Source of the DNA: Bugulina stolonifera
Taxonomy: Eukaryota; Bryozoa; Gymnolaemata; Cheilostomatida; Bugulidae
DNA length: 64,000 nt
Assembly: GCA_935421135.1 (NCBI GenBank)
Contig: OW285193.1
Location: 12,820,099-12,884,098 of the forward strand
Reading direction: 5' to 3'
Positions 37,601-50,078 of the stretch are shown here, piece after piece. How positions within the stretch are numbered: the first letter of the stretch is position 1; each line of letters opens with the position of its first letter. A program made the translations under genes and the position numbers. The notes under the pieces were generated by a model that saw only the letters and a program-made list of their open reading frames with translations, made no database searches and was not told where the DNA came from.

Positions 37601-40600
37601 TAGTTATCTGGTTTCCTTGGCAACTACCACAGGGTTACTTCCTGGTTACTCTGAGCACCAACATCATGATATTATCTTCTCAGCTTAGCTTCTCAATAAA
37701 AACATGTCATACATAATTTTCTAAGGTGTGAATATGTTTCACAACACCTAAAAATAGCCAAAAAATGATAACCAAGCGAACTTCTGGCAACCCTACCACC
37801 TACATCTATATTATACATGTAGGTGGGGGAAACGAGCGGGACATAACAGAGCACAGATCATGTACTACTTAGCTGAGAACCTAGAGATGAGGAGGCAAGA
37901 GTTTGGGGAGAGACTTAGTCTACAGACTGGAAGGACCCTAGACAGCTGCCTCAATGAAGTCAGTCTTTCTATACAGAGACTGTGGTACTGGGCTGCCTAC
38001 GCTGACAAATATGGAGGAGCTGTACAGGTGTGTATTCGTATCTATAAAATGTGGACCTACATAATGTAACATACATTTGTATAATAATCTATGTAATATA
38101 TACTATCAGACTCAGAACTAGGTGGGGTTGTTCACACAATAGTGCACTCAATCGCCATAAATTATTCAATATTTTTTATTCATCAACATTATGAATCATT
38201 AGTGGATTATTCAACTTCATAATGCTATGATAACGTGCGACTTGCGAAGTTGGGAGTTTGTCATATTAGTAGTTCTAATCGTCAATTTTAGTGAAAGCCG
38301 GAATACTGTTACAGATTGCTTCAGCTGTTTTTATCAAATAATTATTTACCAAGGTCACCAGTTCAATTCAATGTGTACTCCTAGCATGACCCAGTGAAAT
38401 GCATAAATTTTAATGAATATTAATTGTCTAATCCAGTATATGCAGCAACTTACAGGCGAAATATATGGAGTTTTGTTCCCCTGGCGCTAGTTGCTGTATA
38501 ATACATTACATGTTGTAGGAGACCACACTGTATGGAGCTACAGTGAAGATACATGAACCTGTGGGGGTTATCGGTATCATTTGCCCAGATGAATATCCTC
38601 TGTTGGGATTTGTCTCCCTTCTTGGTCCTGCAGTGGTCAGGTCCAACTGTATTGTTATTGTTCCAAGTGAGAAACATCCACTCTCTGCCCTTGATCTTTA
38701 TCAGGTATGGGCATTACGATGCATATGCACTTATTGTAGCCACCCATTCTCTCTCATTTGCACCTCTCATCATCTTGGGAGAATGTGCAGTCGGTACACT
38801 AATGCACCTGCACCAATGAAATACACCTTACCAATTCATGCATATAAAGTTGCAATTTTATGCATCTGATCACCATTCAGCGCTAGAATATACAACTACC
38901 TAGACCACCGTGTTGTTAACACAAGCAAGTCTCTGACTGAAAATCTCTAGATTTAGCACATCACCATGCAAAATATTTTCATATTGTGTGTTTAGCTGCA
39001 AGACTGGTTAACAAACTGATTTATTGTTTGCAAAATAATTCTATCAAATAATCATTCAAACAAGACCAGATGTATTGCACAGTTGTCAGGTAAAATAATC
39101 ACGATAATGCTCCGAACCATCAAAGGCCCTTGATATTACGAACATTAGTAAATAACTCTGCATGTACCCCTAGTATTATACAGGATTTAGCTTTAAGTTG
39201 AACTCGCAGGCATCTGTTAAACAGCTGTATTATGATGTCTACAGCTAGCAGAATGTTTGACCTCAGAATGTTTGACCTACCGCCTACACTCTTGCATAAT
39301 ACATTCATAGCTTAGTTACTTAGTTACTTCTATGGATATAGTTGGGGGGTGGCCCCACCACTTCTTACATTTGTTGCACGTAATTCCTACCCTACAATTC
39401 AAATCAGTTCTTACCCCATCAGTATTGTGGTAAAAGTATTAAAATTATTGGCACAGAATGTTAAACCACTTCATATAAAGTGTTCAGTCTGCAATATAAA
39501 ATGAAATGAGTTAAAATACAAGTATACAGACTTGATAAAGTTATATAAAAGTTATTAATAATTCACGCTCCCAATCGTATAGTGGGGCGCTGTGATTAGA
39601 GAATTGATCATTCATGCCTAGTCAGCTTATGTCCTCTGGCACTAGTTCATATTATATATACCAGACTGAAGTCATGTTGGTGACTGGTATCTTCGATATC
39701 ACTTCCTTTTTGGTTGTTTACTGGTGCATTTAATACATAAATAAATAATCAACTTGATAAAAGGCAATACACATGTAGGTTTTGAAAACCTTTGTGTATT
39801 TATACGCCTGGTTGATAGCCGCCCAATAACTTGATGTTACTCAGAGTAAGGTGGATATACACCTAGTCTACATTGGCGAGGGGCTAGTGTATTATCAGGT
39901 TCTAGACTCTAGAGGCAGCATAATACGTCTGCAAGTTCTAAACACGTTTGGCTAAACTAACCTACAGCTTCCATTGGGAAAGAAAACTAGATTGAGTAGG
40001 ATTCCAAGAGAAAGAATGCAGTTGAGTCCCAAAAAATTTTATTCACACCAATTCTAAGAATTTTAAGTTGCACCATGGGCAAGCTTTATATATATTGTAC
40101 TAGGAAAGAGTCTGAAGTGAGCAAAGTCAAACACTGGTCGTTGGTTTATGTGATGCATGTATGTAGGTCATCCTACATCGTAGCAGTCACCTGGAAGCCT
40201 ATTGACGAATGGTCCTATAGGCACATGTGCCCCTTACAGAGGTCATACGTATGAGTTTCCGGTCTTCACTCTTGGCCAATGTTTTATAGGTGTTTGATAC
40301 CTCGGACCTTCCAGGGGGTGTGGTCAATATTCTGACAGGAAATAAAGACCACTTGGCTAAATACTTGGTTGAGCATCAAGATGTCCAGGTAAGCAAAATA
40401 CTAAATGCTAAGTTGATTCGTTTTGAAGTAAAATAACATCACTGATTTTCTGTGCTCTGCTGTTCTGTAGAATACTTATTCGTAAATCTGATGTCAACGT
40501 CCTGCACTTTCTGGCACAATGAAGTTTTTTTTTAAATGTAAAAATTGTGGATGAAGAAAGGTTGATGCTGCATAATTCAGTATAGAAAATCAGTTAGGGT

Positions 40601-41646
40601 AAACATTTATATCTGGGAATTATTTGTGATCAGAACGCACTTTTGAGACTAGCAAACAATGTTGCCCTCGTTGGTTTTTGCACAATATTATCTCGCGGGA
40701 CCCGATTTCACGTAACAAACTTTTAAATTATACATTATTTTTAGTATAAATGTAAATTTAGAGGTGGATAGACTTCAATCTCCGCAGTTAGTTCCTGTGG
40801 AAACAAGATGAATGTGCTAGCAAAGAGGGTTCTTAGGCTTTATATTTCTATTATTGTAATAGTAAGCAAGCTGTTTGTGTACACAAAATATGATATTTGT
40901 GTTTTTGTAAAGTACACAAATATTCTACTTTTATATTTTCCGTGAAAGCTAAAACGGAATATTTCCAAAAATATAGACATACTTTATTGTTGTTTATCCT
41001 CAAGGATGTTTCCTAGAGGTTGGAATTGTCTCCTCCCATGGGTATTATTGTGAATATGGCTGTGGAGAACATCTGTATGTGGGTAGTGCCCATGACCAAT
41101 GCTATTGACATCTGCTCTACAACACTAGGCCTACAGGTTTATGGCATTCTGGTCTAAAAGGACGCTTAGGCTTGGTCTGTGTATTCTGTAAACAATTTGA
41201 AAAACAAAGAGTGTATGTTGTTAAAGTATGAAGTGTGCTCTGCCATAATCAACTGTATATTTTGATAGCCTCACAAAGCGCATGCTTACATGTTGTGAAC
41301 AATAGTTTTTACATCGGCAAACCATTTTGGTATGGAATTTTATGATAGGTCTGTAGGACAACCTGTGTTGGGCATATAAGTAGCCTTCATCTCTTTATAA
41401 TCATGCATGTACATAAATACTACTCTAACATGTTCTACTTTTTAGTCTTTGTGGTACTTTGGAGGAGAAAAGGGTTCAAAGTATGTTGAGTATGTCTCAG
41501 CTGAGAACGTTAAACGAACCTGGGTGAACTACGGTTTATCCAGGAAGTGGGAGGAGTCTGAGCAAGGTCAAGGGGAGGAGTTCCTTTATCAGGCAACTCA
41601 AGTGAAGAATGTTTGGATCCCAATGGGAGACATTTACGCTAACTAG
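31649..41646 (+). CDS. ALDH16A1: Aldehyde dehydrogenase family 16 member A1, complete, 837 aa
   Basis: Sixteen exons join in phase: 31649-31777, 31942-32044, 32674-32800, 32986-33164, 33394-33656, 33898-34050, 34317-34514, 34871-34969, 35311-35469, 36290-36373, 36661-36821, 37381-37548, 37823-38027, 38519-38704, 40290-40388, 41446-41646 (TAG). The layout is that of ALDH16: an N-terminal aldehyde dehydrogenase domain and a truncated second one. The first domain keeps the catalytic set: Asn189 in IVPWNFPL, Glu286 in SLELGGKSP, and Cys320 in GQVCSAGSK. The Glu-Cys spacing of 34 equals that of ALDH2. Mammalian ALDH16A1 lacks this cysteine, so this enzyme is likely NAD(P)-dependent and active. The second domain ([16 protein letters not shown] and on) lacks a catalytic cysteine and ends IPMGD-IYAN, as in the family. 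Substrate is unknown. Confidence 0.93.
35201..35300. repeat. 25-bp minisatellite, exactly 4 units
   Basis: Four near-identical CCACTCCCTTACACCTACTC-CATGT units. It ends 10 bases before ALDH16A1 exon 9, so this pyrimidine-rich repeat supplies part of the 3' splice-site region. Confidence 0.9.
37037..37299 (-). mobile_element. tRNA-derived SINE in an ALDH16A1 intron
   Basis: On the minus strand, a perfect pol III A box (TGGCTGAGTGG, 37287-37277) and B box (GGTTCGAGTCC, 37219-37209) head a roughly 260-bp unit. The unit continues with a tRNA-unrelated body and ends in an (ATT)n tail at about 37055-37037. The acceptor stem does not pair properly, so it is not a functional tRNA gene. It is inserted antisense to the host gene. 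Confidence 0.85.
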
Positions 41647-41842
41647 TTCACAGCATTGCCATAATTACCTGTGTGATTTTCTATTGCTGTAGTTAAAGTT
41701 TAGTTCTATTCTCTTGGTGCTGGGAAAACCTCTATAATGTGTATTATTTGTGTGTTATAATTACATTATTCTAACTTGCAAATGTCGGCTATTGATTTAT
41801 TGTAACAGGTTAGGAAATGTGCTATTCCTTTTTTTTTCCATT

Positions 41843-41848
41843 AATAAA
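41843..41848 (+). terminator. Poly(A) signal AATAAA after ALDH16A1
   Basis: AATAAA lies about 200 bases past the ALDH16A1 stop codon, the first such hexamer downstream on the plus strand. Confidence 0.6.
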
Positions 41849-44313
41849 TAGAACCAGATTCAGCTACTTGTTCTATTGGCACTAATTTAATTGTATCTGA
41901 ATTGATGAAGTAATGCTATTGTCACATTATTTTATTTTCTCAATGCAATGTGCCGATGCCCCAAACCTATCATGATAATATTATTTTAATTTTTACATAG
42001 ACATCTGTCCCAAGTGGTTATGTAATACATAGATGCATTCTCTACAGTTCCAAGAAAGTCTTAAATAGTGCTAGCATCTTTACACAGGTGCTGTTTGTAT
42101 ACAGAATAACTAATATTGTCAAGAGAATCTGCTTTCATATGGGGATATCTTGCTCAGTTTCAGTGGAGCTTGTTTGTAAGAATAGCTTATATTAGTATAT
42201 CACTGTTGTGCTGGTGGATGGATATACATGTATAATATTAGCAACTACTAACACATGATGACAGTCTGTTTTCTCTTTGGATCTTTGTGTTTTTGTCACC
42301 ACTAACTTTGCAACCAAGAAAAATCTCAAAAATTTCTTATTCATACTGGAACTATTTGGCCAAAGTTGTCCTCTCTCTTATTTCTTTGGTTTACTCACAT
42401 TTTACCTACCTGTAGGTGAGGGCGCTTTAAACTCAGGAAAGGGATATTATATTACATGCAAAGTTGGCTGTAGTTTGGTTTACTCATATTTTGTCTACCT
42501 GTATGCAAAGCTATAAGCACCAATAGTAAAAAGGTTGCAGGTTATGAAATAATAGTGATGCCCAACGGAACTGCATGACTATGATAGTGATATAATAGTG
42601 CTTTCATTCTGTCTGATGATGTTGTACCAATATTTGATACTATGTAAAAGGAAATACATGTAGATAAGAAAAAAGGGTGCATTGCCTCAAGTCTTGGTAG
42701 AGGGGTGCATTGAAACCTTCCATACATTGGAATCTGTTTGGATTTCTTCACCCTGACAAATTGATGTGGCTAACAAACATTCTTACATGGGAAATCAGGG
42801 TAGAGTTATATAGATCCAATGAGGGCATAGCATGTGAACACATACATTGTAGACATGAACAGCATGGTCTATGAATATGTATATACTTTGATTACAAGTA
42901 CATGTATGTACCATGTGACAAAACTGTAGTTTGCTAACCATTTTTCTTCACTCCACATGCATGCATGATCTACATTATTTTGGAATTTCTACAATAAGTG
43001 TAAAGCCTGTAATAGTACCGATTCATTTTCCATTTTATTGATTGTATCTTGAGGTACTACACTGTAATGCAATAATGTTGCATAACTTGGCACTCGAACT
43101 AAAACAATGTAAACCTAGGCATCTAAAATATTTTTATTTGACTAAAAATCAATGATACTTCAAGTTATGACTGTATTATTTAAAATTCATGTAGGCCTGC
43201 TATCAGAAGGCCAGGTTCTCCTTATATATATATGGTTAAATAAGGTAATTTCATACTATTGCATATTTCATTTAGAACTAGTAGCTTATGTTGCAACCAA
43301 CACCTCCAAAATTAATGAGGTCCAGAAATTTTCAAGAGGAAACAATATCAGACAATATAAGCAGTTGAAGAAACTGCTCTATGTAAAGTGCTGTCAGTTA
43401 ATGTAAACTGGATGCCTCTTGGTGGCTTATCTGTTATAACAATCCATTTATTCCAAATAATATATTTGTCTGCTTCAGTAATTTTGCAATAACGTAACCC
43501 ATTGATTTTATTTTGTATACACCTTCCGCCTTTTGCAGATGTCCTAACGAGACATATCAGTTGATATAGTGTTGCTCTATGCCTGAACTTTACTGGTATC
43601 TAGATATAGCACTGTATTTGCACTCGTACCCACCTACATAATCAAGGTGCACATGTAGAAATACCTACATTTTCGCAGTATATCTAACTCAGTTTCCCCT
43701 CAGGGAGTTGTCTAACTAGTTGGTGGTATTTGCTTATAGTTGGAAGTATTCCTATGTGGACGTTTGTTTCTGTAGTGGGTGTCTCCATATTTCCTAAGGA
43801 TATATTGCACAAGTTGAGCACTGGTTACTACATGTCGGCATCTATATGTTGTACAGTTTGTCAATGAATCTGTGAGAACTGCAGCACAGAACACGTGCCT
43901 CAGCCGCTCTGCTGACCTTAGCTAATATGAATGGTGTTCAACAGTGCAAGCAATCAAATACTGTGTGATCATTATTAATACATGTGTGATCATAATACAT
44001 GTACCTGAGGAATAGGATTGTAGAGTTATGTGTGCATTTATCCTACAGAAAATAGCTTGAGTGGCAGCCATAGCATAGAGAAACACTTACTCTATGCTGC
44101 AACTTTGAGGCCCTAAGCCTAACTCTAACCAACACTTAATAAAATGTCTGATCAGTGAATGGAGTGAACACAAACTGCCAGTGTTTTCTGTAACAGCCAT
44201 AATACTCACGGTTCATAAAAATAATGCTTATAAATTTTGCAAAGTCAATGCACAATATAACATGCGAACAATGTTGCTAGCAGCTACGCTTCGTATAATA
44301 TAAGGGCAGCAAC

Positions 44314-44346
44314 CTATATACACTATATAGTATATAGTGTATATAG
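44314..44346. repeat. Perfect 33-bp palindrome
   Basis: Two 16-base arms (CTATATACACTATATA and its inverse) around one central G. It is AT-rich and can extrude as a cruciform. No gene adjoins it. Confidence 0.9.
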
Positions 44347-45439
44347 ACAAAGTGTCCATGTTCTAAGAGTGAAATTGAATACTTGCTAGAAACCATTTTA
44401 ATTTCTAGTTGAATATAAAATCTATAATGTGCTTCATAGTAATTTTGATACTGCTACATTATATTATATTATACAATAATAATTACATATGTACTACATG
44501 TATGTATGAATACATGCATTTGTTACACAGTATATGATTTTCTTATAGCAGCCTAGAGAAATTTCATAGAAACTGGGTAGGGCATTTTGTTGATTAATCT
44601 AACTGATATAGAAGCTGCCACACCAGTTGTGTAGATATCAGAGAGCTTATACATTGTAAAGGCTTTATAATGTCAAAATTATGTTTTAAAATATATATTA
44701 TTTAGTGTTATTGAACTGTAACTTTTATGTTGACAGTTTGACACATACACTAATATTGTATATTCATGTACATGACTGTATATGCATGCATGTATACGAG
44801 CTGCATACATAGTCAGTATTCACCATCAACCAGGATGTGTATTACTCAGTGTAAAATGATACAGCACTGTCAGTGTTGTAACTGTCTACATGCCAATATT
44901 AGATATCATTAGATTATAGATATAAACTTGATGCTTCACTTGTATCACCTGTATATATATGTTACCGCATTATTTAATAATATTGTTAAATTACATTTAG
45001 TAGTATTACAAAATTCTTTGTGTTATGTAATCTATGCAGAACTATGTTATGTAATCATGTGTAGCCCTACAGTATACTTTTACATGTATATCATTTTACA
45101 GAGTCAAATTTTATCACTGTATACAGAGGTGGCTTGCATGTATTTATGGTATATCTACGTAGTCGTAGTCAAAAGTTTCTACCTACAGATCATAGAATAA
45201 AACAGTCTGTTCTACTCAGTTCCTGTAACATATTACATCCTAGAGAGGGGTGTATCATATAGGCTAGGTAATGTGTTAGACCCATTACGCATGTATACCT
45301 ACATTTCTATTATACATCTTTCTATAATGTTTGATGTCACAGGATGTAGGCAAAGTCATCAGTAATGTTCTGCTTTCAATTATTCGAACACGGTCACAAT
45401 TTCTGACTTGATTACGTGATATCTTGTCAGTAGAATCAT

Positions 45440-45523
45440 GTACGTGCATGTACATATACACTGCATGCACACTGCATACATGTACACTGCATGCACACTG
45501 CATACATATACACTGCATGCATG
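45440..45523. repeat. Imperfect CACTGCATGCA / CACTGCATACAT tandem repeat
   Basis: Alternating units built from TACACTGCATGCA and CACTGCATACATGTA. They produce Cys/His-rich spurious frames on the minus strand. Confidence 0.7.
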
Positions 45524-46454
45524 AACAAGTCACATAATAGTGTATGTTTTTGTATAAGATATATTTTCTCAATTAGAAATATTATTTTTGCCATAAAAAA
45601 GGTGTACATAGCCTTCATGACAGTGACTTATACACACTAAATAAATAAATAGTATACGAACTTGACACATCTGAAAAACATGGAATCAAAATATATACAT
45701 TACATGATACAAGACTACAAACAGTGTGTAGATGAATAGCATATTTCTGCGGATGGTTATTAGGACTGAAATATAACTCTAGACTTCTTATTATAACAGA
45801 CTTGGATTGCAGAATTTCTGTATTAGCATATAAACATAATAAAACAACAATCAGATAGATTTTGGGCCTTCAATTACACATAATATGCTGTATAACATTG
45901 AACCAAACTCTAGATAGTTAATAGATAGACCTCGACCAAGCAATATAATAATTAGCCCAAGTTCCCATTCTAAGCCTTTACACAAAATACACATTGCAGC
46001 AGCCGTAAACATGCACCCGACCAGACCTGTAGCACTCAGACTAGGATTATAGCTAAAATTTATCTAGACTGTAGATAGTACAGGTGGACTTACTGAGTTT
46101 AGTCTTGTCATGGGGAATGTACACTGTAGGTAAATCTAACATCTAGTAATACTAATACACCGACTTAGACAACTTGACTAGTCAACTGGAATGTAGGCTA
46201 GCAATTACTATTAGATAGCAAAAATAAATATTATATACAATACAGAGTTACAGAGTGCGTAATATTATCAAATAATCTTAGGATAAGTTGACTAGTTGTA
46301 AGGTATCTATGCAAAAAAAGTAATATTCAATGCAGTCCTGTCTACTTTCTATTAATAGAGATTTGAAAGAGATTCCTTGGAGCACTTTGACTTGATGTCG
46401 CTGCCATGATTTGGTCATAAATAATATATTATAATATTCCACATCACATCAGCA

Positions 46455-49400
46455 TCAACTCAATTCTTGTTCCAACCTAAAATATTAATAAAATATTAGT
46501 CTACATGCCTACATAATAAAATCTTATAAAATGTGTTTATGGATAAAATATACATTATATGTTTAGATACATGTACATTGTAAATATGTTTATTGTTGTT
46601 AGAAATTTGTTTCATGGTATCACATACCAATCATCAGACAACATTGATTATCAATGATGTCTGGTGATTGGTACATGTTGCCATGAAACAAATTTGTAAC
46701 AACAATAAATATTATTTTATCCACAAACATATTCTATAATCTGCTCAGTTATTAGATTCATATAAGCTTTATATTGTAATAATATCTTAAAGATTAGAAA
46801 TTAGACGAGAAATACCATGTACTAATTCTAAAGCGTCATTAAAGCTCCTTACATCTTTTATGGTGCTATTTACCAGGGGTGGGACTAGCGCGGTCGAAAC
46901 GCTATTCGATTGTGCTAATCTCTTCTTTTGCAGCAGCGAACTGCTGTGACACGCTTCTTTCAATTTCTGTCAATTTTTAATAGCGTTTCAACCAATATGC
47001 TTTTATTTTCAGCCCAACCTGCTATTAGCTAGTAGCTAGTAACGAGTGCCATTGCGGCTGCAGCCATTTCTGGCCGTCTTAACAATTACACTTCTGAAAT
47101 TGCGAACTAACTCAATTTAATATCAGGATTATATGGGTGTTTAAAGCTTTTTGACTTCAAAAACATAGTCTACACAAAGAAGAAACATACAAATAATAGA
47201 TTATAGTATGTGTGGAGAATACTTTTGTATTAGAAGTCTAAAATACTACCGGTTTAACCACAAATATATAATATTTTAGACATTGACAGAAAATCATGGG
47301 GAGATAAGTCTAAATTTTCCTTTGTACATGTATTACTGCTCCAATAGTACATGTACAACTGTACAACACTAATGCTTCTACAATTTCCACAGACAGACAA
47401 TTTGAAGGTTATATATGTGATGCCTAATACACATGCATTTGACTTGGCTATATTACATTGAGTATGTTGCTGCTACCCTGATACCTTCTTATCACGTTAT
47501 CAATGATGTTTCAAATCCATGACGAAGCCCTAGTGTGCATTGTAGAAAATAATATACATGTAAACACAATATGAACTCTGCAAAACAATGTAGCTGAAGA
47601 GAAGTAAACAAGAAATAGCTGTGTTTGTGCTTTTTAATTTTCATGGAAATAAATGGGCACCTTTGAATTGCTCTCTCAAATCTGATTTGAGAGAAGACAA
47701 CTTCTAATTAATAGCGATTCAGCGGATATAAAAGCTATTCTCTATATTTAAATTTCACTATCACATAGGCAGATTCTCTATTCTTGTAGTGAATAGCTAA
47801 TAGCACATATTTCTCTATTTTTAAAACTATCGACTCCCACCCCTGCTATTTACATAGTTATATTTTGGTGAATTTGACTGCCAAAAAATTTGAAACTAGT
47901 AGAGTTATTTTACTTACATTGCAAGTAACCTTCTCAATCGCCTATTAGATTGCCTCACAACAGGTTGTTCCGTTGGAAATGGTAAGATGATATTTCTTGT
48001 CTCAAATTGATTCGCTGTATGAAAAGATCTCTTATCTTCTGACGACCAATCAGATGGAAGAATAGATTCACCGTCTGATCTGCCTGTGTCACTTAGGAGA
48101 GCAGCGAGTCTCTCATTAAATACTCGGTCTTTCAGTCTGCTTTGTAGAGTTTGTCCAAGATTAGATGGCTGCTGCTGATTGGCTGAGTCAGTGAGCATCA
48201 TTCTACCTAAGGAGTTTAATGAGTTGTTTCATTTCATTGTTTTTAATAAATTTTATCAATCACGTTTATGTTTGGGTGACCACCTTATGTAGATTATACA
48301 ACGTTTATATTCAAATTGATTATGTATAGCGTAAAGTATATTTCAATGTTGGAATTCGGTCACTATAAAAAATCAGATCTGTGACATTGTAGCAGATCTA
48401 TTGTGAAATTGAATTTTTTGCTAGTCATATAATGATACGCAACTGTATACATCTATCTGATAGCAAGAAATATGCATATGTATCCATGTGAATAGTAATG
48501 GGGTGCAATCTTTATGCACATATTTGTGACATATGCTAAGTATATATATTATGTACATGTATATGTAGCGTCACCATCCTTTGGGAATTGACTTCAGGCC
48601 ATGATATGCTTATATCTCTGTTGTAATGTATGAAATGAAATCCATTCATTTCCCAACTAGTTGCACATAAATTGGTTCTAGACTCATGGGTATTTTAGTA
48701 AGATCGTCTACATATGCAATTGTGAAGTCAAAATCTAGCCTTGGTTCCAAGTATGGCTGCGAATTCAAACTAACCTCCTCTGCAGATAGATAGCCGTCTC
48801 AGTCCTGAACTTGCTGTACAGTTTACTACAAAATATACAAGATTTGAATTACTTGATACCAAAGAAATGCTGTGTTGTTGATGGGATAAGTAAAAGTATT
48901 TATAGTTGCAAGGTAATACAATTAACAGTTAGCATGTAGTATAGCAGATATCATGGTCTACAATACTACTGAACAGGGCAACAACGTTGAAGCAGCAATG
49001 CTGATATATGCACTGTACATTGTATGCCTCCTACTCAGTTGGATCTAGATGTTCTGAACAATTTGTACAGGATACTCTAGTTTCTAGACAAAGTGCCTGA
49101 AATCCCGAAAAATTATTACTGAAAGTTTAAAGCTTTGTATGATTCAACAGCAATCTGTAGGTTTTACCATAGTCCTACATGCACATTGGTATGTGTGCTG
49201 TAGAAATAAAATTGATTACAGTTGGGACTAGAACCTACATGTAAATGTGGGGCCTATTCAATTCTGATTCAAAACCAACAAGTTTCAACTCTGATAAAAT
49301 AAATGTTTATATTTCTTTCTCTTTATAACCAAGTTATTGCACTGTGCTGACAAACAATACAAAATAAAACTTTTGAACTTTTGGCTCATCGTATAGCCAA

Positions 49401-50078
49401 ACACTGTGCTTAATGAGCTTGGAGCTGGTGTCAATTTTCCACAAACAAAGTTCTCTATAATATTGCATTGTAGGCTACATATCTGGTAGGATATAATTGG
49501 TATTGCAGTCAGATTTATAAAGGTGACTATGCTGATGGATACTACCTTTGTCAAATTACAAGATTCTGTTAGCGGATCAAGGAATTTGGTTTTAGACTAA
49601 TTTTTTTTTCTTTCAACTACATTTACAGCATTTGGTAAGGGACCCCACCCTAAACTATCTTCAGGGATAATAGTTATAAAGATATACCAGCAAAGGTAAT
49701 GTTACAATACATAATATGCCAACAAAGTCATTGACAGCAGGAGGTGGTCATCACATAAGGTCATGTACAAACAGTGACATTAAATATCCAGCTGTCTAGG
49801 GGAGCTGTGGTCAGCCTTTTGTATAATTTGTTATTACCAAAAAACAGTTTCAAGGTTTTATAGAAAAATGCATATTAATGATCCTACATTTTACATCTAC
49901 ATGTAGGTATAATAATTTTAAGGATACAAGAATAGAATTGATAACTACCTGTACAAAACCAAGAAAAAGAAAAAAGTTCTAGCAAATACTTACATCGACA
50001 GCTTCCCAAGTCCACATATAAACATAAGAATAAAATGACAGAGATCAGCAGGTGTGATGAAACTGTTCCTCTATACAT
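46455..50078 (-). CDS. Small secreted protein, precursor-like, 148 aa
   Basis: Four minus-strand exons join in phase: 50078-49994, 48825-48775, 48206-47918, 46476-46455 (TGA). Donors are GTAAGT, GTTAGT and GTAAGT; acceptors are TTGTAG, CCTTAG and TTTTAG. Exon 1 encodes a clear signal peptide (SHLLISVILFLCLYVDLGS). The mature part starts near Cys27 and has three cysteines close together (27, 31, 43), then GGR at 45-47. Basic sites follow: RR38-39, DKR at 103-105, NRRLRR at 133-138. Residues 106-133 form a Pro-rich segment (NIILPFPTEQPVV). Basic cleavage sites and a Gly-Gly-Arg after a short Cys segment are what one expects of a processed peptide precursor, but I recognise no family and this role is inferred. 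The last intron holds a foldback and a hAT element. Confidence 0.6.
46514..46745. repeat. Long foldback (inverted repeat) in an intron
   Basis: The core 46583-46713 folds into two arms of about 62 bases (TTTATTGTTGTTAGAAATTT, CATGG, CCAATCATCAGACA against their inverses) with a very short loop. Pairing resumes outward (GTGTTTATGGATAAAATA against its inverse at 46715-46740) after a roughly 28-bp insertion in the left arm. It is most likely a palindromic MITE. As intronic RNA it would form a long hairpin. Confidence 0.75.
46874..47845. mobile_element. Non-autonomous hAT element, 8-bp duplication CTATTTAC
   Basis: A 972-bp element that begins CAGGGGTGGGA and ends TCCCACCCCTG, with CTATTTAC perfectly repeated at 46866-46873 and 47846-47853. 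No transposase. It lies in the last intron of the secreted-protein gene. Confidence 0.9.

Larger units (their letters stand above)
41849..46454. other. Intergenic between convergent genes, no gene seen
   Basis: About 4.6 kb of AT-rich sequence between the 3' ends of ALDH16A1 and the secreted-protein gene. Scattered open frames of 60-95 codons lack splice context or motifs. It holds a perfect palindrome (44314-44346) and a CATGCA/TACACTG-rich patch (45440-45523). The 3' untranslated region of the minus-strand gene must lie at its right edge. Confidence 0.45.

Noticed and set aside
45285..45618. Cys/His-rich minus-strand frames
   Set aside because: They are translations of a CACTGCATGCA tandem repeat.
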